64,000 nucleotides of DNA from DATKYQ01 sp964640665 (GTDB lineage Bacteria > Myxococcota > B64-G9): contig CAZXHT010000004.1 in the NCBI GenBank assembly GCA_964640665.1, forward strand, positions 62,001-126,000. The letters are read 5' to 3'. Under the pieces are notes generated by a model, which had not been told where the DNA came from, did no database searches, and worked only from the letters and a program-made list of their open reading frames with translations. Every line of letters starts with the position of its first letter. Position 1 is the stretch's first letter. Positions 15,747 to 23,273 of the stretch are shown here, one piece after another. A program made the translations under genes and the position numbers.

Positions 15747-17041
15747 ACTGCCTGCTCCTGGATTGCCCGGGTGGCAAGCAACATGTCAAGGGCGCGATAA
15801 CCAGCGCGCAGCAGCAGAGTGCGAACGTGTTTCTCGTCAAGGCTGATTTCGTCGCTTAGCTGCACGAAGCGGATACCCTCGCTCACCCGGCGCTTTAGTT
15901 GCAACCCGGCTTCCTCGACAAGTTTCCGGTACTCTGCAGGTGGTTGCCTGCTTTCAAGAAGCGCGAGGTCACGGGCCAGAATGGCCACCGCTGAGCTGCC
16001 GGCTGCGAGGCTTGCCAGATCGACTCGCGGGCGGGTACGGTCTTCTATCTTTTCAACGAAGGTCACTAGGCCCCGATGCTCAGTTGTCAGGTCTTCGATC
16101 TCGATCTTCGCAAGCAGTTCCGGGAGTTTCCCGTGCAATTCGGTTGCGCCATTCAGACGCACTCTCAGACCCAGCGCTCTCAGATCGTCGAGATCGCTTC
16201 CCAACTCGTCCAGCCTGGCCGCGAGTTCCGCGGCCAGGTGTTCTTCAAACAACTGGCGGTCTTCAAGCGGCAAGAGTTCGACTGAACATGAGTCCCAGCG
16301 CATGCCGGCGATCGGCACGCGCGTCATCTCGATCGTTCCCGACTCCTCGATCTCGAGCAGCCAGGCGCCGTGCCAGCCGGATTCCGAGGGATCCATACCC
16401 TGTGGGGATCCGCAATAAAAAATCGGCGGGTTGTCATGCGATACCTGTCCGGGGGCATGCACGTGGCCCAGCACCCAGGCGGCCTCGGCGGTCGCGCTCA
16501 GTTCGGCTCTTGACACCGGGGCATAACTCGAGCCGCTGGCGTCCAGGTCGCAATGCAAGAGCCCGATTGACGGTGTTTGCGTATCCCGGCGAAAGGGATA
16601 GTCGGCGAGAGGATCTTCGCGAAAATGCCGAGCGGGGAAAGACCAGCCGTGAAGCCGCAGCGCCACCCGCCCGTCTTTCTCGATACCATACTCTTGCCAC
16701 TGGCCGCCGGCGCCCAGCAGCTTGAATCCGGCAATGTCCCGGGCCAGCCTGACCAGCACGTCGTGATCGTGGTTGCCGGCGACAGCGATTACCTGGATGC
16801 CGTGTTCGACGAGCTTGCTCACGCCGCGCTGTAGCTTGGCGCGACCCTCGAAGTACTGGTTGTCCTCGTCTACAAGGTCTCCGGCCAGCAGGACGCCGTC
16901 GACGGTGAGTTCAACGGCCTTGTCGACCAGCCTGAACCAAGCCGCCGCCGGCGAGCAATCATCGGTATCGACGTCCCGTGGCAGGCGACTGGTACGTCGC
17001 CCCAGGTGGATGTCTGCCGCGCACAAGAGATTGAGGGTCAT
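15743..17041 (-). CDS. YhaO/SbcD-like metallophosphoesterase (Mre11-type nuclease)
   Basis: A calcineurin-like phosphoesterase of 432 residues, the predicted nuclease partner of the downstream ATPase. Motifs in order are AADIHLG (D-x-H), LLAGDLVDEDN (GD), AVAGNHDHD (GNHD), GLLHCDLDA and VLGHVHAPGQ (GHxH), which supply the two-metal site. The C-terminal ~200 residues form a regulatory or capping region as in SbcD/YhaO. The gene overlaps the ATPase start by 4 bases, so it is a two-gene operon. By family knowledge Mre11/Rad50-type complexes trim blocked DNA ends; the membrane segments in the partner would place this pair at the membrane (inference). Confidence 0.85.
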   Translation of the reverse strand: MTLNLLCAADIHLGRRTSRLPRDVDTDDCSPAAAWFRLVDKAVELTVDGVLLAGDLVDEDNQYFEGRAKLQRGVSKLVEHGIQVIAVAGNHDHDVLVRLARDIAGFKLLGAGGQWQEYGIEKDGRVALRLHGWSFPARHFREDPLADYPFRRDTQTPSIGLLHCDLDASGSSYAPVSRAELSATAEAAWVLGHVHAPGQVSHDNPPIFYCGSPQGMDPSESGWHGAWLLEIEESGTIEMTRVPIAGMRWDSCSVELLPLEDRQLFEEHLAAELAARLDELGSDLDDLRALGLRVRLNGATELHGKLPELLAKIEIEDLTTEHRGLVTFVEKIEDRTRPRVDLASLAAGSSAVAILARDLALLESRQPPAEYRKLVEEAGLQLKRRVSEGIRFVQLSDEISLDEKHVRTLLLRAGYRALDMLLATRAIQEQAV

Positions 17042-17115
17042 ATGTATCGTCTCAACGAGTTCCGCCGGAAGTTTCCATCCAGCAGTACCGCCGAGTCACG
17101 GGCAATGGCTGAGCT

Positions 17116-17418
17116 TCAATAGCGGTCGCGGCCGCCGCCGCCGCCGCCACCGCCACCGCCACCGCCACTCTGCCGCTCGCGGGCCTGGTCGACGGTGATG
17201 GTGCGACCGTCCAGTTCCTTGCCGTTCAGTTCGGCGATGGCCGAGTCGGCTGCCTGGGGCTCAGCGAACGTGATGAACCCGAAACCGCGCGACTTGCCGG
17301 AATACTGATCGGTAATGATCTTGGCATCCGTGACTTCCCCGAACTGCTCAAACGCGGTTCTGAGCGCCTCGACCGTGGTGTTCCAGCTCAATCCTCCAAT
17401 ATACAACTTCTTGGACAT
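17116..17418 (-). CDS. RRM-domain RNA-binding protein with polyglycine tail
   Basis: A single-RRM bacterial RNA-binding protein, 100 residues. RNP2 is LYIGGL (5-10) and RNP1 RGFGFITF (44-51), both with the aromatic residues needed to bind RNA. After the fold (ending about 80) comes a run of 12 glycines (85-96) and RDRY, as in glycine-rich cold-inducible RRM proteins of cyanobacteria and deltaproteobacteria. An AAGGAAG ribosome-binding site precedes the ATG. The leader (17419-17500) is AT-rich, which may matter for cold regulation (inference). It is divergent from the M16 peptidase gene. Confidence 0.93.
   Translation of the reverse strand: MSKKLYIGGLSWNTTVEALRTAFEQFGEVTDAKIITDQYSGKSRGFGFITFAEPQAADSAIAELNGKELDGRTITVDQARERQSGGGGGGGGGGGGRDRY
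17131..17166. repeat. GGN-codon microsatellite encoding Gly12
   Basis: On the plus strand this is an uninterrupted series of gcc and acc triplets, coding for residues 85-96 of the RRM protein on the minus strand. Near-identical triplets are prone to length change by slippage without breaking the frame. Confidence 0.85.
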
Positions 17419-17667
17419 GATTCTTCCTTTCTTCGTTTACCGCCTGATTTTTCCTGTCACGCCCCTGAACATATCAACTCGTGCCACACGATTATGGTAG
17501 AGAATGCCAAGGCGAACCCAAGTATGTGAGCCCATCGAGTTCGTGTCAACCTGATTTTATCGCCGTAACCAACCTTCGGCCTGGACTCCGTCCATGGGAC
17601 AGAATATGATTGCCACCCGGTTATGATAACTACAGACCGTTACCCTTACAGAAAGGGGAGTAAGAAA

Positions 17668-20600
17668 ATGAGAGGTTTTTTTGGGAGTGGAGTGCTGTTT
17701 CTGATTCTGGCCGGCGGGCTACTGTTTTCCATGGCGCTGTTCGCGGCTGGCCCCAAGGTGTATGAAGTCGGGAAGACTTACCACGGCTTCAAGCTGGTGG
17801 CCAAGCGGGTGGTCCGTGAGATCGGTGCGCAGGCGTTGATCTTCGAGCACAAGAAGAGCGGCGCCCGTTTGCTGAAGCTCGCCGCCGTCGACGACAACAA
17901 GACCTTTTGTATCAGCTTCGAGACGCTGCCTGATTCCGACGGCGGCATGCCGCACATCCTGGAACACTCGGTGCTGAACGGATCGCGCAAGTTCCCGGTC
18001 AAGAGTCCCTTCGAAATCCTGGTCAAGGGCTCGCTGAACACCTTCCTCAACGCCATGACCTCGTCCGATTTCACCATGTATCCGGTAGCCAGCCGCAACC
18101 GGAAAGATTTCTTCAACCTGATGGATGTCTACCTGGACGCGGTTTTCCACCCCATGGTTCTTACGGAACCCCGGATTTTCAAGCAGGAAGGTTGGCGCCT
18201 CGAGTTGCCCGCAGCCGATGCCGAGTTGGCCTACAACGGCATCGTCTACAACGAGATGAAAGGCGCCTTCTCCGCCCCACCGCGGGTGATGGACTACGTG
18301 GTCTACAAGAACCTGTTTCCTGACAACACCTACGGCTACGAATCCGGCGGCCTGCCGGCCTCCATCCCGGATCTCACCTACGGCAAATTCCTGGCCTTCT
18401 ACAAGAAGTACTATCACCCCTCGAACAGCTACATCACCATCTACGGTGACGGCGACACCGACGGGGAGCTTGTCTTCGTAAACAACTATCTCAAAGACTT
18501 CAAGCGCTCGAAAGACAAGGTGACGTTGAAGACCCAGAAACCGTTCGAGGAGATGAAACGTGTCGAGGCCGACTACCCCGTCGCGGCCGGCGAGGATACC
18601 AAGGGCAAGACGTTTCTGTCGCTCAACTTCGTCGCCGGCGGGGCGGCCGAGACCGATCTGGGCATGGCCCTGGACGTACTGACCTCGGTGCTGGTCGACC
18701 TGCCGGCCGCACCGATCCGTCGCGCCCTGCAGAAGGCGGGCATCGGCAAGGACGTCTACGCGACCTATGACGAAATCAAGCAAGGTGTCTTCTCCATCGT
18801 AGTCAAGAACGCCGATGCCGGCGACAGGGACAAGTTCGAGAAGGTCGTTTTCGACACTTTAAAGAAAGTCGTCAAGGACGGGCTCGACAAGAAGGACATC
18901 GAGGGCGTGATCAATCGAACCGAGTTCCGCCTGCGCGAGGCCGATTATGGCGGGTTTCCCAAGGGTCTGTTCTACACCTATTACGCCCTTAGACCATGGA
19001 TGTTCTCAGACAAACCGCTTGCGCCTCTCGAGTACGAAAAGAGCCTCAAGAAGGTCCGCACGGCTCTTTGCGAACGTTATCTGGAAGGGTTGATCCAGAA
19101 GCACCTGCTCGATAACCCCCACGCTGTGCTGGCGGTGGTCAAGCCCCGGCCGGGCATGGAGGAAGAGAACCGGAAAAAGATCGAGGCCAAGCTTTCCAAG
19201 ATCAAGGCCTCGATGACCAAGAAGCAGATCGACGAGTTGGTCGAGCAGACGAAAGAACTCAAGGCCTATCAATCGGCCCCGGACAAGCCGGAAGACATCG
19301 CCAAGATTCCCATGCTTACCCTGGCCGACCTGGATACCAAGACCGAGAAGCTCGACCTGGCGGAGAGTGAACTGGATGGGGTTCGGGTTCTGCACTTTCC
19401 CAGTCAGACCAACGGTATCATTTACCTGCGGCTGATGTTTGACGCCCAGGTAGTTCCGCGGGAGATGATTTCATACATGCCGTTACTTGCCCATGTCTTG
19501 GGCCAGGTGGATACCGCCGGCTACAGCTACGGCCAGATCGATACCGAACTGAACATTCACACCGGCGGGTTGTCCTTTGGCGTGGAGACTTTTCCGGATT
19601 TCACGGACCATGCTGTTTTTCAACCCAAGTTCATGGCCGCTGCCAAGGTGTTGACGCCCAAGTTCTGCAAGCTACTCGAACTCGAGGGCGAGGTGATCGA
19701 GAACACGCGCTTCGGAGACAAGAACAGGCTGCGCGAAGTTGTGGGCGAGTTGAACTCGCGGCTGCAGTCTCTGGCCAGGGGTAACGGCAACTACCTGGCG
19801 GCCAGCAGGCTTGCTTCCTACCTGTCTGCCAACGGCAACTACGAGGAACTCACCGGAGGACTCTCCTACATCAAGTTCATAGCCTCGAAGATGAAGGTCC
19901 TCGATGCCGGGGCCGACGACTTGATCGCCGATTTACAGATGCTTACCGGGATGGTGTTCAACCGCCGCAACCTGACGATCGGCGTGACCTGTTCCGCCGA
20001 GGACTTTAAAGTATTCAAGAAAAACATTCACCTTCTCCTGGATCGCCTGGCCGACAAGCAACTCGACCGGCAGGATCTGGCGATTGAACCGAACATGGCC
20101 AACGAGGGTCTGCTAGCGGCCTCGAAGGTGCAATACGTGCAGAAGGGCGCGGATTTCCACAAGCTGGGCTATGCGTTTTCGGGCAAGCTGGTCGTGCTGC
20201 GGCAGATTTTGAGCCGCGACTACCTGACCCAGGCGATCAGGGTGCTGGGGGGCGCTTACGGCGCCTGGGCGGTTTTCGGCCGTGACGGGCTAGGCTACCT
20301 GGCTTCCTATCGCGATCCAAACCTGACCAAGACCGTAAAGGCATTTGACGGCGCAGTGGATTTTTTAAAGAACTTCAAGGCCAGCGATCGCGAGATGACT
20401 CGCTTCATCATCGGAACCATTGCCAGGATCGACCATCCCAAGACGCCCGCCGGAAAAGGCCGCGCGGCCGTGTCTTATCTCCTGCGGCATATCAAGGAAG
20501 CCGACAGGCAGAAGGAGCGAGACGAGGTGCTTGCCACCAGTCAGAAGGACATCCAGGGGTTTGCCAAGATGGTGGAGGACATCCTGAAAAACGCGGCCAT

Positions 20601-20676
20601 CTGCGTCTACGGCAACGAAAAGATGCTTCAGGACAACAAGGGCCTCTTCGGCTCACTCGTAAAAGTTGCGGATTGA
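17668..20676 (+). CDS. M16C (PreP-like) zinc metallopeptidase, exported
   Basis: A pitrilysin/presequence-protease family enzyme of 1002 residues that degrades peptides in an enclosed chamber. The inverted zinc motif HxxEH is HILEH at residues 96-100 in GGMPHILEHSVLNGSRKFPVKSPFE, the classic M16C signature, with the distal Glu expected in YNEMKGAFS. The protein has the two-half architecture. The ATG at 17668 is chosen because AAAGGGGAG precedes it and it opens a signal peptide (MRGFFGSGVLFLILAGGLLF, then SMALFAA), implying periplasmic location, unlike organellar PreP. It ends 5 bp before the convergent lipoprotein gene. Confidence 0.92.
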   Translation: MRGFFGSGVLFLILAGGLLFSMALFAAGPKVYEVGKTYHGFKLVAKRVVREIGAQALIFEHKKSGARLLKLAAVDDNKTFCISFETLPDSDGGMPHILEHSVLNGSRKFPVKSPFEILVKGSLNTFLNAMTSSDFTMYPVASRNRKDFFNLMDVYLDAVFHPMVLTEPRIFKQEGWRLELPAADAELAYNGIVYNEMKGAFSAPPRVMDYVVYKNLFPDNTYGYESGGLPASIPDLTYGKFLAFYKKYYHPSNSYITIYGDGDTDGELVFVNNYLKDFKRSKDKVTLKTQKPFEEMKRVEADYPVAAGEDTKGKTFLSLNFVAGGAAETDLGMALDVLTSVLVDLPAAPIRRALQKAGIGKDVYATYDEIKQGVFSIVVKNADAGDRDKFEKVVFDTLKKVVKDGLDKKDIEGVINRTEFRLREADYGGFPKGLFYTYYALRPWMFSDKPLAPLEYEKSLKKVRTALCERYLEGLIQKHLLDNPHAVLAVVKPRPGMEEENRKKIEAKLSKIKASMTKKQIDELVEQTKELKAYQSAPDKPEDIAKIPMLTLADLDTKTEKLDLAESELDGVRVLHFPSQTNGIIYLRLMFDAQVVPREMISYMPLLAHVLGQVDTAGYSYGQIDTELNIHTGGLSFGVETFPDFTDHAVFQPKFMAAAKVLTPKFCKLLELEGEVIENTRFGDKNRLREVVGELNSRLQSLARGNGNYLAASRLASYLSANGNYEELTGGLSYIKFIASKMKVLDAGADDLIADLQMLTGMVFNRRNLTIGVTCSAEDFKVFKKNIHLLLDRLADKQLDRQDLAIEPNMANEGLLAASKVQYVQKGADFHKLGYAFSGKLVVLRQILSRDYLTQAIRVLGGAYGAWAVFGRDGLGYLASYRDPNLTKTVKAFDGAVDFLKNFKASDREMTRFIIGTIARIDHPKTPAGKGRAAVSYLLRHIKEADRQKERDEVLATSQKDIQGFAKMVEDILKNAAICVYGNEKMLQDNKGLFGSLVKVAD

Positions 20677-20681
20677 CTGTT

Positions 20682-21608
20682 TTATTGTTGTACTTGACTG
20701 CTTTTTACAATGAAGTTCTGGTCGAGGATGAATTCCACGAACAGCCTGGTGTCGTCTGCTGAGTCGGCATCTTTTGTGAAGTCGACCTGGTAGCCGACGA
20801 TCTCACCCGCGTTGGTGTAGGTGGTTGCCTCGGCGAAATGCACGCTCGATTCGGCGACGTCTTCGCCGGCCAGCTGTGCGGCGCGCCCGGTCAGGTCTTC
20901 GAGGATCACCTCCTGGAGACTGGTTTCCAGGCTGTAGAAATCGTAGATGGTGTTGCTGGAGTCGGGAGGGGGGAAGAAGGCCGCGTTCACATAACCGTAT
21001 TTTTCGGCGCAGGAATACAGGCGCTCGATGGTCCACAGGCCGACTACCGAAACGGCATCGATCTCGCTGATGTCATCAAACAGGTTGTCATCCGCGGTGT
21101 CGGGAGTCATGTCGCGTCCGTCGCGATGGCGAATCAGGTTCTGGGCCGAGTCGCGCCGGAGGGCGCAACCGACATCGAGCCTGTCGAGATTGGTTCTGGC
21201 CTGATCGTTCAGAAAAGCCGTCAGTCCGAGGCGGTCGCTAAACAGGTAATCGAAACGGGCGGCGCAGACGTAGAGCAGTTGCAGAGTCTGCGGGCCGACC
21301 ATGCGGACTGCCGAAAGCTCTTCGAGGCTCTCGATAGGGTCATCATCGGCGGTGCCCGTCAGGCCGTCCGGTCCGTTGCGGTGCATGATGATATTCGAAG
21401 CCGCGTCGGCCCGAATGCCGCAATCGAGATCGAGACGCTCGCGCGAGGTGTTGAGATCGTCATCGATGAAAGCAAGCAGACCCTGTTCGTCGAGTAGACC
21501 CAGGGAGCCCGAACTGTCGGAAAGATCGACCCAACTCGGCTGGCTTCCGCAGGCTGAAAAGAGAACTGCAAAAACCAATTGGAGGATGATGAATCGTTCG
21601 AGTTTCAT
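20682..21608 (-). CDS. Lipoprotein with two tandem ~75-residue repeats, sigma-54 controlled
   Basis: A lipoprotein of 308 residues (MKLERFIILQLVFAVLFSAC; lipobox FSAC). Residues ~40-195 are two copies of one unit: GLLAFIDDDLNTSRERLDLDCGIR and GLTAFLNDQARTNLDRLDVGCALR open each copy, TADDDPIESL/TADDNLFDDI lie mid-unit, and AVRMVGPQTLQLLYVCA/AVSVVGLWTIERLYSCA close it. The closing V-G-x-x-T helix pair resembles a helix-hairpin-helix. Each unit has a conserved Cys pair. The C-terminal ~100 residues are unrelated. A consensus sigma-54 promoter lies upstream, divergent from a sigma-54 activator gene. An AAAGGAT site precedes the ATG. Function unknown. Confidence 0.8.
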   Translation of the reverse strand: MKLERFIILQLVFAVLFSACGSQPSWVDLSDSSGSLGLLDEQGLLAFIDDDLNTSRERLDLDCGIRADAASNIIMHRNGPDGLTGTADDDPIESLEELSAVRMVGPQTLQLLYVCAARFDYLFSDRLGLTAFLNDQARTNLDRLDVGCALRRDSAQNLIRHRDGRDMTPDTADDNLFDDISEIDAVSVVGLWTIERLYSCAEKYGYVNAAFFPPPDSSNTIYDFYSLETSLQEVILEDLTGRAAQLAGEDVAESSVHFAEATTYTNAGEIVGYQVDFTKDADSADDTRLFVEFILDQNFIVKSSQVQQ

Positions 21609-21656
21609 GCAGTATCCTTTTTTCCAAGACGTGGTTCAGTTGATGCTCTCGGGCCT

Positions 21657-21672
21657 AGCAAAGTTCGTGCCA
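21657..21672 (-). promoter_or_regulatory. Consensus sigma-54 (-24/-12) promoter
   Basis: On the minus strand TGGCAC (21672-21667), GAACT and TTGCT (21661-21657) match the sigma-54 consensus TGGCACG-N4-TTGCW in full, with the required 12-bp GG-to-GC spacing. The start would be near 21646, a 38-nt leader before the lipoprotein ATG at 21608. The neighbouring divergent gene encodes a sigma-54 activator. Confidence 0.8.
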
Positions 21673-21761
21673 CTTTATTGTCTCTATAGTTGCTGTCTTT
21701 TCGACGGTTCGTTTCGCTTTTTTCCATGATTGATATTATATTCATTGACTGAAAGTAAGAA

Positions 21762-21779
21762 ATTTGCATAAATGCAAAT
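21762..21779. promoter_or_regulatory. Palindrome at the start of the sigma-54 activator gene
   Basis: ATTTGCAT (21762-21769) and ATGCAAAT (21772-21779) form a perfect 8-2-8 inverted repeat that ends directly at the ATG (21780). It occupies the place of a ribosome-binding site, and none is seen. It could be an activator or repressor site governing both divergent genes, or a leader hairpin. Confidence 0.5.
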
Positions 21780-23273
21780 ATGATGCAGCAAATTGAACTG
21801 ATATCCTCAACCGATCAGGCATTGCACTCTGCTGAGGCCGAACTGCTGGAGCGCAGGGTGATGGAGCTGGCGCTGGAGCGTACCGGTGCTCGTAACGGTG
21901 CGATTTTTCTATGGGATCCCAAGGCAGAGGGCCTTGCGATCCACTTTCACTTCGTAGACGGATTGGTGATCAAGTTGCCGGGACTGGTGTTGCGCAGGCG
22001 ACAAGATGAACGCCCCAACGGGATTGCCTTGTGGGTGCATGAGCATAACAGGCCATATCTGTGTAACGACACTTTGGACGATCTCAACTATGCCAGATAT
22101 TTTCAGGACGTACGTTCTGTGGCGGCCGTGCCCATACCCTACCAGCATCGCGCCATGGGAGTTATAAGTGTATCTTCCCGCGAGCCGCAGGCCTTCAGTG
22201 AAGATCAGCTTGCAGAATTGGAGAACCTGGCGGCCTCGTCGGCCAAGTTCCTGAGAAGGGCGCAGCTTTACTGGTCGTACGGACCGGGCCAGGGGCGCCC
22301 CTTTCTGATCAAGGGACTCTCCCCCGAGTGGCTCGAGGTCGAGCGCCAACTCGAGCAGGTCGCCCCGACCGACGCGCCGGTGCTGATACATGGCGAGAGC
22401 GGCACGGGCAAGGAGCTTCTGGCCAACGCCATCCACTTCAACAGCTCCCGCGCCCGCCGGCAAATGGTGACGGTCAACTGCGCCGCGATTCCAGAGGCCC
22501 TGCTGGAGAGCACGCTCTTCGGTCACGTCAAGGGCGCCTTCACCGGGGCGGCTTATTCGCGGACGGGGGAGTTCCGCCGGGCGCACGAGGGCACTTTGTT
22601 TCTCGACGAGATCGGGGACATGCCTTTGGGGCTGCAGGTCAAGCTGCTCCGGGTGGTCGAAGATGGCCAGATTCAGCCCGTCGGCAGCGACGCTCCGCCG
22701 GCACATGTAGATGTTCGCCTGGTCTGCGCTACCCATCGCGATCTTGCGAAGATGGTCGGGCAGGGCGGATTCCGTGACGACCTCTACTACCGCGTCAGCG
22801 TGGTCACCATGGAACTGCCGCCGCTTCGAAGCTATAGCGACAATCTGGAGTTGATGGCCGAGGTGTTCATGCTGCAGTCGGCGCGCAGGCTGGGCAAGGA
22901 ATCCCGCCGCATCTCGGCGGAGGCCATGGGACAGCTCCGCGGTCACGATTTCCCGGGCAACGTGCGCGAACTGCGCAACGTGATGGAGCATGCGGTAATA
23001 ATGTCCGAGGGAGAAGAGATCTTGCCCGAGCACCTGCCGCGCACGTTGCGCCGGAAACAAATCGCACACAGCCGGGAAAAAGGCGCGGGGCAAACGTTGC
23101 ACCAGATGCGCGAGCAGTGGCTGGCCCCGCAGGAGCATCGTTATTTGACACAGCTTCTTGCCCAGTGCGATGGAGATGTGAGGGAAGTGGCTCGCATGGC
23201 CGGGGTGAACCCGGTGACAATCTACCGCCTGCTGAAACGCCGTGGCATTTCTCTGAAGCGCAGCTTTTCCTAG
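21780..23273 (+). CDS. Sigma-54-dependent transcriptional activator with GAF sensor
   Basis: A bacterial enhancer-binding protein of 497 residues. Residues ~15-165 form a GAF-type sensor (LERTGARNGAIFLWDPKAEGLAI, then RSVAAVPIPYQHRAMGVISVSSREP). The AAA+ core has Walker A GESGTGKE (205-212), the sigma-54 contact loop GAFTGA (252-257) and Walker B TLFLDEIGD. The last ~40 residues are a Fis-type helix-turn-helix (DVREVARMAGVNPVTIYRLLKRRGI). It remodels sigma-54 polymerase on binding upstream sites. The first ATG at 21780 keeps the GAF domain complete but lacks a ribosome-binding site. The divergent lipoprotein with a consensus sigma-54 promoter is the obvious target. The 3' end overlaps the LytM/LDT gene by 4 bp. 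Confidence 0.93.
   Translation: MMQQIELISSTDQALHSAEAELLERRVMELALERTGARNGAIFLWDPKAEGLAIHFHFVDGLVIKLPGLVLRRRQDERPNGIALWVHEHNRPYLCNDTLDDLNYARYFQDVRSVAAVPIPYQHRAMGVISVSSREPQAFSEDQLAELENLAASSAKFLRRAQLYWSYGPGQGRPFLIKGLSPEWLEVERQLEQVAPTDAPVLIHGESGTGKELLANAIHFNSSRARRQMVTVNCAAIPEALLESTLFGHVKGAFTGAAYSRTGEFRRAHEGTLFLDEIGDMPLGLQVKLLRVVEDGQIQPVGSDAPPAHVDVRLVCATHRDLAKMVGQGGFRDDLYYRVSVVTMELPPLRSYSDNLELMAEVFMLQSARRLGKESRRISAEAMGQLRGHDFPGNVRELRNVMEHAVIMSEGEEILPEHLPRTLRRKQIAHSREKGAGQTLHQMREQWLAPQEHRYLTQLLAQCDGDVREVARMAGVNPVTIYRLLKRRGISLKRSFS

Noticed and set aside
17465..17490. TGGCACGAG on the minus strand upstream of the RRM gene, like a sigma-54 -24 box
   Set aside because: There is no GC at the required -12 position.
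17719..18783. 354-codon antisense frame opposite the M16 peptidase
   Set aside because: Composition typical of reverse-strand shadow; no signal or motif, and the M16 zinc motif lies on the other strand.
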